Made by a program: the position numbers and the translations under genes
The notes under the pieces: generated by a model
What the model was told of the DNA's origin: nothing
Database searches by the model: none
Seen by the model: only the letters and a program-made list of their open reading frames with translations
Shown here: positions 47,735 to 58,209 of the stretch, in pieces
How positions within the stretch are numbered: the stretch's first letter is position 1
Layout of the letters: each line of letters opens with the position of its first letter
NCBI RefSeq assembly: GCF_018687715.1
Contig: NC_056760.1
Coordinates: 4,563,501 to 4,627,500, forward strand
Source of the DNA: Carya illinoinensis
Taxonomy: Eukaryota; Streptophyta; Magnoliopsida; Fagales; Juglandaceae
Direction: 5' to 3'
DNA: 64,000 nucleotides

Positions 47735-47905
47735 GAGTAATATTATATATAGTCGTAAAATATATAAATATCGTATAATCATTCTTTTAAATAGAGTTCA
47801 CGATTAAAAAATTAATTTTTTTATATAAATTTCTATTAATTTACTTTTTTTTAAAAAAATTATATAATATTTATACAATCTACGATTATAAATATCATTT
47901 ATCTT
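47735..47905. repeat. MITE-like element, family C
   Basis: GAGTAATATTATATATAGTC, then ATATATAAATATCGTATAAT, a central ATTAAAAAATTAATTTTTTT, and the far end TTATACAATCTACGATTATA + AATATCATTT. The ends are imperfect inverted copies and match the copy at 55700. The rest of 46906-49526 is AT-rich spacer. Confidence 0.55.
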
Positions 47906-48689
47906 TATTATTAATCTTAATGTTGGCTTATGCTCACCTATATCAATATTTTTTATTCATTTTGTTTTTTTTCTAAACAAGGCTGCATATTGATCTCATT
48001 TGAACATATCAAGATTAAATTCACGATTGTAAATATATTTTCTCTTTAATTTATTAATAAAATTAACGTATCATCTGCTTTCTAATTTAAAAAAAAAAAC
48101 TCACGATCTAGTTCTAATGCGAGTTACGCGAATTCCAACGATTTAGAAAGCTTGATAACGTGACACAATGCATGGTTTGTTACCATATTATATCTTTATC
48201 TCATAATCAGCGATAAAATGATCTAAAGGCTAAGGTCAGGCTGTTTCTTTTTTATTCATACGTACAGCACCATTAACGGTCCTAAAATAAATCAAATTCG
48301 AATTTTAATCAAACTTTTCCATCTTGAGTTTGGAGTGATCAATATTTGATCAGAGAACTAATTCATATGATGGAAAATACATGCATAAATATATATAAAT
48401 ATATACACACACACATAATGTGGTGGTTCATACTACAAACAAAAAGTCTCCGTTTGGTTGTTTTGAGTATTTAAAATCATTTGTGAATATTAATAAAAAT
48501 ATAATTTGTGAATAATAGTAAATAATTCGTAAATAATAGTAAAATAGTTTAAGAATAATTGCATTCTCAAACAGAATTTGATGGCAAAATTTGTGAAGAT
48601 TCTCTGATATATATGTATAGTTAGCTAGCTAGTTTGGGGTGGATATATGTAACATTTAATTAAACATGATGATTAATAGGCCATGAGGA

Positions 48690-48820
48690 AGATTATGCCT
48701 TGTTTGTTTTCACAAATTACCATCTTATCTAATCATTATAATTTTTTTTAAATTTCTACATAAAATATAATAAATAATTCAATTTTTTCAAATTTTAAAA
48801 TAAAAATTATATTATGATAA
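48690..48820. repeat. AT-rich dispersed repeat, family B
   Basis: ATCTTATCTAATCATTATAA, AAATTTCTACATAAAATATA, ATAAATAATTCAATTTTTTC, AAATTTTAAAATAAAAATTA: the family B order in the same sense as 4380-4785. Confidence 0.6.
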
Positions 48821-49040
48821 TGAGTAATATTATACACCACAGTTTTATTCTATTTTTATCATATTAAGTAAGATGTGGCTCATTTATAACTATTAAATAA
48901 TAAAAAAATATTCAATAAATAATTATTCAATAGTAATAAATTTGTCACATCATACTTAGTAGGATTATAATATGATATATATAATTTTTTATTGGTATAA
49001 TTATATTTTTAAGAAATACATTTATATTGCTAACACAAAT

Positions 49041-49098
49041 ATACATATAAATTAAAGATTCAAGCCCAACATACATATAAATTAAAGATTCAAGCCCC
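49041..49098. repeat. 30-bp tandem duplication
   Basis: ATACATATAAATTAAAGATT + CAAGCCC occurs at 49041 and again at 49071, period 30 bp. Confidence 0.9.
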
Positions 49099-49526
49099 TA
49101 CGCCCGCTTGGGACTTGATCTTTATGCAAAGCAAATTATTACAAGCGGTGATATGTTTTTTTTATTCAGAATTACACAAATGATCATAAAGTAAGCGACA
49201 TGCCGCCGAAGAAAAAGTTCCAAATTTAAACCTAATTCCGTACAGACTTATTTAAATTTCATTTTTAATAATCGGGCATATATATTAATTTAATACATAT
49301 CAAATTAATACACAAGCACTCCGTACGTCGATTAATTAGAAACCTGAAATAACATTCACAACCGAGTTATATATTGTGGAGTAAGTTACACGTACCTCCT
49401 GCAAAGCAAACGACGTACATGCATGATCATCGTCGGCCAGGATCATCGATGTAACTAGTACTTTCGATGAGCTATATATATATATATACATGTACCGAGT
49501 GTGAAGTCACGAGTGGTTTACAGTAA

Positions 49527-50999
49527 CTAGCGCCGAACTCGGCCTCGGGAATTACTTCTGTCGTCTTTGAATGAGAACCAGGTCTGTATGAAGGTTAGAC
49601 CCAGTACTACAATGGCTGCCGAAAAAGCCAGAAATGTCCAGGGGCTTCTGAAATGGTCGTGGAGGGCTTCAGCAATCCAGGTCTTCCACTGAGTTTTGTA
49701 GTGACTCTGAATGGCAGCTTTGACTTCCCCATATGCGTCGGGGTCAGGAACCAAGTCGGTGCCAATCTCATTGAAGAGTTGAGCCACTTCTTTGTCGCTG
49801 CCAAGGAGGTTGTGGAGTATGCCCGCATTCCTCAACTCCATTACGTCGCTGGCGTGATCAATGAGCGAATCAAGGAATGATATGTAAGATGCGATCTCGA
49901 AGTCGTTGTAGAAATCGGGGCACATCTCGTAGGCTATCAAGTTCAAGAACTTGGGCCCTGTTGAGTCATCAATAATAATTGGAGAAAGCAAGAGGTATCC
50001 GGGATATCCTTTAGCAAAGGATATGGTCGTCAAGGAACCAGTTTTGCTGGGCGTCACGTAAATTCCTGCTGCTCTAAGCTCCTGCACGTTGCGATACGAC
50101 TGCACGTCAACTGAGCTACCTCCCGTGTTTTTGTTCATGGGGCGGCCAGGACTTTGGCTTTTGCCTATGATTCTCGTCCGGAGGAGATCGAGAAGATGGA
50201 TCGGCGTTTCCGTAGTCCCTTCTTCCTCGTGCAACCCCATACTATGCATTTTGATGAATTGATCGATCGAATTCCTCAATCTATCTTTCATTGCGCTGGA
50301 ATTCATCAAATCAAGTAAGAGTTTATATGGAACTTGGTTCTCCAACAAGAGCAAATCCTGCTGCCCAAAGGCCATATGATCAAATTTAATTTTGAAATCT
50401 TTGCATTCAGTAGTTACATAATATATGGCTTGTAATATTGCACACCCGTCCACAAACAGCATCCAGGCGAGGGCCTGATCATCATACTTCTTGGTCACCT
50501 CCTCGTCGAAACACTTCCTCAGTTGCTCGATGTTCTTCTCAACAATGTCGTACAAAATCTCATCCTTTGCACCACTGTCTTGGACAAAGTGGTTTGCCAT
50601 TCTAAGCTTGTACGCCTCTGCTGGCTTGTATTTTGGCTCACCATGATGGATGGGACCGATTGCAACTATCCTTGGTTTAAAATACTTGTCGAAATGTTGG
50701 TGATCTCGCAGCAGGAGCGGAACCCTTTGTATTTTTGGAGAAGCCTTTTGAGCTGCATTATTTGGCGTGATGGTGGCACTTTCTCCTGCCTTCCTCAGTT
50801 TCTCAAACCTCAACTTTTTCAGCTTGCACGCGGATGGGCTGGGAGGACTGCATTCTTTCTCTTCGAGTTCAATAATCCGCCTCCGCAGGCCGGAAGTGTC
50901 GCGGCCTCTGCTTGTTTCCCCAGCTTCGGTTCTGACAACATCAACCTTTCTGGAAAGCAACTCCTCCACGGAAATAACGTGCTCCCTATTTCCTGCCAT
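49527..50999 (-). CDS. DUF247 (UPF0481) protein, gene 3
   Basis: Single exon, 490 residues. I place the start at ATG 50999 (context CACGCCATGGCAGG); the frame stays open 15 codons further only from a TTG. Landmarks: ISVEELLSRKVDV at the N-terminus, PKIQRVPLLLRDHQHFDKYF (88 on), KPRIVAIGPIHHGEPKY, ALAWMLFVDGCAILQAIYY, QDLLLLENQVPYKLLLDL, HLLDLLRTRIIG, RNVQELRAAGIYVTPSKTG, DDSTGPKFLNLIAYEMCPDF, FLDSLIDHASDVMELRNAG, LFNEIGTDLVPDPDAY, and a C-terminal membrane segment (about 453-475, TFLAFSAAIVVLGLTFIQTW) with a short basic tail. It is the closest relative of gene 4, 4.4 kb away. Function unknown; the C-terminal anchor suggests a membrane protein. Confidence 0.95.
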   Translation of the reverse strand: MAGNREHVISVEELLSRKVDVVRTEAGETSRGRDTSGLRRRIIELEEKECSPPSPSACKLKKLRFEKLRKAGESATITPNNAAQKASPKIQRVPLLLRDHQHFDKYFKPRIVAIGPIHHGEPKYKPAEAYKLRMANHFVQDSGAKDEILYDIVEKNIEQLRKCFDEEVTKKYDDQALAWMLFVDGCAILQAIYYVTTECKDFKIKFDHMAFGQQDLLLLENQVPYKLLLDLMNSSAMKDRLRNSIDQFIKMHSMGLHEEEGTTETPIHLLDLLRTRIIGKSQSPGRPMNKNTGGSSVDVQSYRNVQELRAAGIYVTPSKTGSLTTISFAKGYPGYLLLSPIIIDDSTGPKFLNLIAYEMCPDFYNDFEIASYISFLDSLIDHASDVMELRNAGILHNLLGSDKEVAQLFNEIGTDLVPDPDAYGEVKAAIQSHYKTQWKTWIAEALHDHFRSPWTFLAFSAAIVVLGLTFIQTWFSFKDDRSNSRGRVRR

Positions 51000-51030
51000 G
51001 GCGTGTGTGTTTGCGCGCGCGCGTACGTAC

Positions 51031-51108
51031 GTGCACCCAAGCAATTAGTAAGCTATCTACTAGCTAGCTGTGCACCCAAGCAATTAGTAAGCTATATACT
51101 AGCTAGCT
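51031..51108. repeat. 39-bp tandem duplication just upstream of DUF247 gene 3
   Basis: GTGCACCCAAGCAATTAGTA + AGCTATCTACTAGCTAGCT is repeated once (51031-51069, 51070-51108) with a single C/A difference. It starts 32 bp upstream of the ATG, next to a CG/CA-alternating tract (51002-51030), so the promoter-proximal leader is duplicated. Confidence 0.95.
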
Positions 51109-51264
51109 GTGCGATCGATAGACCACATGAAGACGGTCTTTATTAACGCAGCAAGTTTGGTAGAATTACTCTTTAACACAACAGAGAGAAAGGTTGATAG
51201 TATTATATCCAGAACTCTTTCTGCGATTCAACTGTTGGTCATGGATTTTTCTAGTGTTACTGCT

Positions 51265-51395
51265 CACTGTCTCTACACATTATATATCATATTTAAAAAA
51301 AAAATTAAAATTATTTTAAGTTTATTATTTTTAAAGAATTTTTCACCTAATATTTGATAACAGAAAAAAATAAAACAAATACTTGGAGTGCGAGG
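51265..51395. repeat. AT-rich dispersed repeat, family D (partial)
   Basis: CTGTCTCTACACATTATATA on the left, then CACCTAATATTTGATAACAG + AAAAAAATAAAA, matching the order in 535-700. Weak, diverged copy. Confidence 0.4.
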
Positions 51396-53093
51396 ATTTT
51401 TGTTAACTTTATCATTGCGGCAAGCTTGGTATCGAGCAATTAAGCATATTACTGTTCATGCAAAAGTGGTGTCTAGCTGACAAGAAGTTTAGATCGAAGA
51501 TCAGATAAACAGTCTCTAGTCCAACTTTGATGAAAATAAATCATAATAAATTAATAGAGATTTTTTTTTTATTAATTTCTTCTTATTTTTCGTTAAGTTA
51601 TAGTACTGTCCTTCCATTGTTCTAACCCATCAAACTGTCATTTATTAATTTTAAAAAAATTTACTTATATATTAATATATATACTAATTTAATATATTTA
51701 GTTAAGAAGTAAATTTTATTAAAAATAACGTTAATTTAAATTTTTAATATAAAAAATTAATATTAATACGTAGATTAATACTCGAAGTTACTTGTACATA
51801 ATAAAATTTATTAATTTTAAGATAATCGGACGGACTCCCTTGTACACCAGTCCTATAGACATAAGTTACATGCACGTGAGGTCTAAAACTACCAAAATTA
51901 ATTAAGCTGTTTTAATATTATCAATGTACGTACTCTTAAACATACATAAGAAATACGTATGTGACACATCATGTGGAAGCCTTCCTTTTCTTTTATTCAA
52001 AAGAATATTATCCAAAACTGCCCATGCATGCTATCTGGGCAACTAGCAGCCGCCAGCTAGCACCAAGAAATTCTTTATAACCGCAGCACGTTAGGCATTG
52101 TGCCCTTTTATCATAATTGGCCGCATCGAGCAAGCAGTATGAAGAATATGTTTCGTCCTTAAAAGAGGGTGCATGCTATAGTTACGGTTGTACTTTACGC
52201 TTAAAAAGGATAAAGTGATTAAGACCGCGTGATGCATACCATCAATTTGTCTTTTTACTGACCACAGCAAGGTATTTGAAATAGTGTGGAAATTGTGAGG
52301 CAAACAATTACATACCAATAAAATACCCCTGCATGCATGTAATGATTGGTTTTTCGTTATGTTGACATGAAATATGAATATAATTGGATGCTCATGATCA
52401 TATATTAATTATCTTAACTGTTAAATATTTTTATTATTTTATTTTTTAGTTGAGAAATCATGAAGAACCATAATAATTACATGTGTTATATTTTGTCGTA
52501 TTTTTATCAGATTATGCAATAAATGCGGAAGAGAACACATCCATGCCGACATGCTATAGGAATTTCGGGAGTAACTATAAAGACAAGAGTACAAGACAAA
52601 TATCATCTCGTGAGAGTGGGCCAAATTCCCACACCTTAAAGGCCCATGGACCCAAGATTACAGATCCATCTAACGAAGGGTCAAGGCCATTGGGCCATAA
52701 CTGATAGACGTGCTACGGAAGAACTCCAGTCTGACCATTATTCTATTAATAACGAGTCAATGAGGCAACAGGAAAGGGTCAATACGGCGATATCCCAACG
52801 AGATAATTGCCAAGATGACTTACGCAGGATATCAACTCCGCCTGATACGACGGCAAATTTTAAATGCTAACAGACCCGTAATCTCACCAAGATCACTAGA
52901 AGTAGGGATGAGATTCGGCCGAGGAGAAACCGACGATACTGGTCAATTTTTTGATTCATCAAATTGGATTGAAGGTCCAATCTAATTTTTATAGAATCGA
53001 ATGAAGGTCCGTTCGGTCCGGTTCCGGTTAATGAAGACGAAATAAGCTTCTCACCCTAGAAGCAATGAAATATCTCCTTCAACAAAATGGCAT
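51396..53093. other. Spacer between DUF247 genes 3 and 4, with a GC-richer island
   Basis: Part of this (about 51960-52300) resembles, in diverged form, the sequence upstream of gene 4 (about 56080-56450): shared pieces include GTGCATGCTATAGTT/GTGCTATAGTT and an ACTAGC-rich stretch. This supports a segmental duplication. 52480-52910 is less AT-rich, with short open frames and no recognisable domain; it may be an old LTR or other element fragment. Confidence 0.45.
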
Positions 53094-53188
53094 CACTATA
53101 AGAAAAATAGACTTTTGCGACTAAATTGGTTGCAAATACTCTTTTCGTTACTATTAATTGATCGCAAAAGTCTGTTTTTCTTATAGTG
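53094..53188. mobile_element. CACTA-type MITE, 95 bp, with 3-bp target-site duplication
   Basis: It begins CACTATAAGAAAAATAGACT + TTTGCGA and ends with the reverse complement of CACTATAAGAAAAACAGACT + TTTGCGA: 27-bp terminal inverted repeats with one mismatch. It is flanked by CAT on both sides (53091-53093, 53189-53191). The CACTA start and 3-bp duplication are hallmarks of the CACTA (En/Spm) superfamily. It has no coding capacity. Confidence 0.93.
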
Positions 53189-53191
53189 CAT

Positions 53192-53912
53192 GTTTCATTT
53201 TCCACGTCAATATAGTGCGCAATTTGATACGTTAGTCGCTTGCGATAAGAGTTTTCCTTATTTTTATACTATTTTAGAAACATTTGAGGGAGGGGATTCC
53301 GAACTCTAAACTTTTATTTTGGAGGCTGGCCGTGGGTTATGCCAATAAAGTGATGGGCTGTTTAGTTAAAACATACTAATTAATAGACAAGGAAGAGTAC
53401 TCTTTTTATATTATCTTTAACAAATATAATGATTACATACATATATAATATATCAAGCCCAGGCCTGTGTGCATGGGACTTTATTATTCATAGCAAATTA
53501 TATTAGATTCCAAGACAGTACAGCAAAAGATATGCATGGTCTTCTCAGGATGTAATTCAAAACGAAAAAAATTGATTTTAAGATATGTAGCAATTTAATG
53601 TGATATTTGATTAAAAAGTTAAATTTTAATAAAAATTATGTCAATATAAATTTTGAATATGAAGATAGTATAGTTGATATGTAGATTGATATGTGAATTT
53701 ATTTATACGTAACAAAATTCATTCAAAACAGCTACGTGAACTCAATAGGACTTCATAATTTTTTTTAAAAATATATTTGTAATTCAAAGAGAAACAATTA
53801 TAATACGTAGATCTTGCATGTAGATTTAAATGATAAGATCTATCAATTTTATTTATGGCTCTCCAAATATCATGAAAATTATTTTCATCCATGCAGGGTA
53901 CTGAACTCGCGA
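53192..53912. other. Spacer, DUF247 gene 4 3' flank
   Basis: AT-rich. No gene or clear element was recognised. Confidence 0.5.
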
Positions 53913-55511
53913 CTAGCGACGAACTCGGGGTCGGGAATTACCTCTGTCTTCTTTGATTGCGAACCAAGTCTGTATGAAAGTCAGGCCGAGTACTATTATG
54001 GCGGCCGAAAAAGCCAGAAACGTCCAGGGGCTTCTGAAATGTTCGTGAAGGGCTTCAGCAATCCAGGTCTTCCACTGAGTATCGTAGTGTTTCTGAATGG
54101 CATCTTTGACTGCGGCATATGCGTCGGGGTCAGGAACCAAGTCGGTGCCAATCTCGTTGAAGAGCAGAGCCACTTCTTTGTCGCTGCCGAGGTGGTTCTG
54201 GAGTATGCCCGCATTCCTCAACTCCATTACGTCGTTGGTGTTATCAATGATTGAATCCAGGAATGATATGTAAGAGGTGATCTCGAACTCATTTTCGAAA
54301 TCCGGACACATCTCGTAGGCTATCAAATTCAAGAACTTGGGCCCTGTTGAGTCATCAACTATTATTGGAGAAAGCCGGAGGTAGAAATAGAGTCCTTTAT
54401 CAAAAGTTATGGTTGTTAAGGAACCATTTCTTTTCCTGGGCGGCCTCACAAGGATTCCTGCTGCTCTAAGCTCCTCCACGTTGCGATAGTACGACTGCAA
54501 TTTAGTACCACTTCTTGAGCTCTTTTTTGGTGGTCCATTTTGCTTAGGAGACTGACCATCCCTTCCTTGTCGTACAGAAGCGCCTATGATTATCGTCCTG
54601 AGGAGATCGAGAAGATGATTCGGACGATTACTTTCCGTAGTCCCTTCCTCCTCGCCCAGCAGTGCCTTACTCTTGTCTTTGTCGTCCCTTTTGTTTTCCT
54701 CACCAGCGTTGTGGCCATGACTTTTGCGTTTGCCTAGGAATCCCGGCCACTGGAGAGGCATCCGCGTTTCCGTAATCCCAGTTTCCTGTGACGCCTGCGT
54801 AAGCATGAATTTTTTCATGGAATTCTCCAATTCATGTTTCTTTGCGCTGGAATTCATCAAATCCATAAGGAGTTGATAAGGAAGTTGATTCTCCAACAAG
54901 AACAAATCCTGTGTCCCAAAGGCCATCAGATCGTATTTCATTTTCCAATCTGTGCATGCATTGCTAACAGCACAATGAATGGACTGTAATATTGCACACC
55001 CGTCCACAAACAGCATCCAGGCTAGGGCCTGATCACTATATTTCTCGGTCACCTTCTCCTCGAAACACTGCCTTAGTTGCTTGATGTTGTTCTCAACTAC
55101 GTTGTACATAGACTCATCATCTTTACCACTTTCCTTGACGAAGCAGTTCGTCATTCTAAGCTTGTACTCCTCTGCTCGCTGGTATTTTGGCGTATCATGA
55201 TGGATAGGACCGAGTGCTACAATCCTTGGCTTAAAATACTTGTCGAAATGTTTGTGATCTTGCAGCAGCAGCGGAACCTTTTGTATTTTTGGTGTAGCCT
55301 TTTGACCTCCATTGGTATGATCTCCTGCTTCCCTCAGTTTCTCAAACCTCTTTTTTTTCAGCTCGCAGGCTTCCTCTCCGTGTTCAATAACTTCGACGAC
55401 CCGCCTCTGCAGGCAGGAAATGTCACGGCCCCCGCTTGTTTCATCAGAAAGGCTAGCCTTTCTCGACAGCAACTCCTCCACGGATATCGCATGCTCCCTG
55501 GTTCCGGCCAT
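53913..55511 (-). CDS. DUF247 (UPF0481) protein, gene 4
   Basis: Single exon, 532 residues from ATG 55511 (context CATGCCATGGCCGG); the 13 codons further upstream begin only with TTG. Same order of landmarks as gene 3: ISVEELLSRKASL, PKIQKVPLLLQDHKHFDKYF (74 on), KPRIVALGPIHHDTPKY, ALAWMLFVDGCAILQSIHC, QDLFLLENQLPYQLLMDL, HLLDLLRTIIIG, RNVEELRAAGILVRPPRK, DDSTGPKFLNLIAYEMCPDF, FLDSIIDNTNDVMELRNAG, LFNEIGTDLVPDPDAY, and the C-terminal hydrophobic anchor. It differs by a longer, Lys/Glu/Gly-rich hydrophilic insert in the middle (about residues 245-310), which accounts for most of the extra length. It is a tandem duplicate of gene 3. Function unknown. Confidence 0.95.
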   Translation of the reverse strand: MAGTREHAISVEELLSRKASLSDETSGGRDISCLQRRVVEVIEHGEEACELKKKRFEKLREAGDHTNGGQKATPKIQKVPLLLQDHKHFDKYFKPRIVALGPIHHDTPKYQRAEEYKLRMTNCFVKESGKDDESMYNVVENNIKQLRQCFEEKVTEKYSDQALAWMLFVDGCAILQSIHCAVSNACTDWKMKYDLMAFGTQDLFLLENQLPYQLLMDLMNSSAKKHELENSMKKFMLTQASQETGITETRMPLQWPGFLGKRKSHGHNAGEENKRDDKDKSKALLGEEEGTTESNRPNHLLDLLRTIIIGASVRQGRDGQSPKQNGPPKKSSRSGTKLQSYYRNVEELRAAGILVRPPRKRNGSLTTITFDKGLYFYLRLSPIIVDDSTGPKFLNLIAYEMCPDFENEFEITSYISFLDSIIDNTNDVMELRNAGILQNHLGSDKEVALLFNEIGTDLVPDPDAYAAVKDAIQKHYDTQWKTWIAEALHEHFRSPWTFLAFSAAIIVLGLTFIQTWFAIKEDRGNSRPRVRR

Positions 55512-57164
55512 GGCATGTGTTTGTGAGCGTACGTAGGTGCACCCAAGCAAGTGAGATGTTTAATTAATTTGGTAGATATTTGGTACCATTAATGTTCAGG
55601 TAATGAAGTACTTTATACTAGGCTGATCAGGACAAAAAGTAAAATTACGCTTAAGTACCCCTTTTTACTATGTGTTTTCAAAACCATGAATTTTAATATT
55701 TGCGACAAGTAATATTATATATAATTATGAAATGTGTAAATGTTACGTGATTATTTTAAAAAAGAGTAAAATTTATAATTAAAAATTTAATTTTTTTATA
55801 CATATTTTGTATTAATTTATTTTTAAAAAAAATTATATAACACTTGTATAACCACGATTAATAATAATATTTCCCATTTACATATATGACGTGATTATAT
55901 ATATAAGTTCGAGATATCGATTGCAATCCAGACTGCCCTTACAGCTTAAAGCTTAAATTCCCCTTGATTTATTTATGAATTTATTGTAGTTAACATCCCT
56001 AGCTATCATGACTCCACCAGTCATCGTACGTTCGTGGATCCTTTCCTTGTGAAATTAAGAAGAAAAACATGTTACATCAGTACGATAAGACACTTATGGA
56101 ACTTCGTCTTTTTCTTTTATATAATAATATTGTCATGACAAGAATATCCAGAAGTACCATTTGCCCAACTAGCTGCAAGCTGCACGAAATCAAGTGATCT
56201 TTATTACCATGGCAAGTTTAGTATTTAATGAATCCTAGCTTTATTTTTGCATCAAACAGTATCAAGCATAGTGCATGCCGTACTTAAAGTGGCCGGGTGC
56301 TATAGTTGCATGGTACGTACTAATTTATTTATAATATTCTAATTAGTCAGGCCGGTTTCTTTACGCTAGCTAGTCTAGAAAGGTCGGACGAACGTTCTTG
56401 AGAGACATTAGACCGACTTGTTTCAAAGTATTTATAATAGTGGGAAACGTGTCCTAGATGTAATTAAGCCGATCGACTCACACATATATTCTATAGACGA
56501 TTAAAGTACTTGATGAATAAAACCACAATAATCGAACACACCCTCGTTAATATAATAAAAAAATTTATTCTTCGTCTATTTTTTTATTATCCTGATCTCG
56601 TTATCTTATGATCTCACATTAAATAATAGATTTATAAATAAAAGATAATAAATTAATTTTTAATTATATATTATCGCATCATAAAATAATAAAAAATATA
56701 AGAATTGATATAATTAGTAAGTCGACTTACTCATGTCGTTGCTCTCAATTAATTAAGATTACGTTTAAGTAGTGAGACAATCTCAAATAATCAGTTAATA
56801 ATAGTGAAAAAATTATGAAAAATTATTAATAAAATATTAAATAGCAGTAAAAATAATAAAAAAAGAAATGAAAAGTATTAAAACATTAATGAATGGGGAC
56901 GATCTTTATTTTGTTGCGGCATTTTGGATTCTGAAAGTTTTTGTCGTGCGTGGATGGTTCTCAACTAAATTTAAAATTATTTGCACCTTATTCATTTCCC
57001 ATAATTTGAACAAAAGAGCATTTCAAAAATGATTTTTTTTAAAATCATGACATAAAAAAGAGAACGTCGGTTATATGTACGATGTCTCCTAGATAATTAG
57101 TTTCATCGATAGGATCATCAGTACTTAAATTAATAGGAGAATATCGAGGTTATAAGTTGGTAAT
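55512..57164. other. DUF247 gene 4 5' flank and spacer
   Basis: Contains the family C element at 55700-55880 and, around 56766-56890, a diverged AT-rich repeat with AGTTAATAATAGTGAAAAAA-like units. No gene is seen. 56080-56450 is related to 51960-52300 (see the segmental duplication). Confidence 0.5.
55700..55880. repeat. MITE-like element, family C
   Basis: AGTAATATTATATATAATTA, TGTAAATGTTACGTGATTAT, central AATTAAAAATTTAATTTTTT, and the far end TTATATAACACTTGTATAAC + CACGATTAATAATAATATTT. The ends pair imperfectly; it closely follows 47735-47905. Confidence 0.6.
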
Positions 57165-58035
57165 TAGGATTGTAAATGAATCAATCTAATCGATAGCTCA
57201 CTTAGTTAAATTCGAATCAAATTTAGCTTGTGAAAAAAAAAAAAAAACTCATTCATAAAAACAGATACCTACTTGATTTGTAAATGACATATACCTGACA
57301 AAACTCGACTCGACTCGGTAAAGAGTCGTTTAGACTTGTTCGTTTATGCTCGAGTCGACTCGTTAGCTTGACTCGATTAAAATTTATTCATATATTGATA
57401 AGTATATACATACACATATGTATACATATACATGTAAATATGTATTATCTAATAATATAAGCATGTCACTTTTATAATTAAATATATAATATGTAATCTA
57501 ATTATTTATATCTATATAGTGAATATACTTCATATGTATATTTTATAATTTTTCTAATAATTAATTGATAAAATTTAATAATTTCATATACTAGTATATG
57601 AGAATCATATATGAAATAGATATATGCTATCATATTAAGTGTTTGTATTAATAATATATGTAAGCATATGATATATTGTTATTTTGGATAAATATCAACT
57701 AGTTAGATATTAATTATTTATAATTTTTTTAAAATTTTATAATTTAATAGAGATTCAACTTGTTAGTTGTATAAATTCAATATTGGTTCTTTTATTTTTT
57801 ATTTATTTAATTTATTAGTTATTAAATCTTTTTAAAAATACAATTCGAGCTCAAATTCGAGCTCGACTCCACTCAAACTTGTTTGTGGGACGAGCTCGAG
57901 TTGAGAGTTTAGCTTATCGAGTCGAGTTATAAAAAAAAAAAAAAAAATCTCAAACTTAAACTTGAGTTCAAATATTTTGAATCGAGCTGAACTCGACAAG
58001 CCAAAGATTGGCTCGATTATAACCTTATTTGTAAC
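57165..58035. repeat. Element with CTCGA-rich ends (non-autonomous transposon-like)
   Basis: The left part (57165-57380) and right part (57845-58030) are rich in ACTCGACTCG/CGAGCTCGAG motifs, and their outermost sequences (AATTAGGATTGTAAATGAAT... and ...GCTCGATTATAACCTTATTT) pair imperfectly in reverse. The middle is very AT-rich without ORFs. Similar CTCGA-rich non-autonomous elements are common in plant genomes; the superfamily is not settled. Confidence 0.5.
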
Positions 58036-58209
58036 AAACAAAACATCATGCACCTTGACCGAAAAGACCTACATGGACATGCAAGAGTTCAGAAAATTAA
58101 GGATTACACCTCATTAATTCACCACATGGGACTACTCTGCCTGTACTTATTATTGTGTATAAGAACCTCGATCGTATGATCTCTACTAGCATTTTGCAGA
58201 ACTTGATTC

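Noticed and set aside
51001..51044. N-terminal extension MLGCTYVR... of DUF247 gene 3 (and the matching one at 55512-55550)
   Set aside because: It begins with TTG, not ATG; the first ATG in good context is 15 (gene 3) or 13 (gene 4) codons later.
52480..52910. Two overlapping plus-strand ORFs (73 and 74 residues)
   Set aside because: No domain; the region may be an old LTR fragment, so no protein is claimed.
36416..55511. Calling the DUF247 cluster a self-incompatibility locus
   Set aside because: The link is known only from grasses; nothing in this sequence shows pollen or pistil function.
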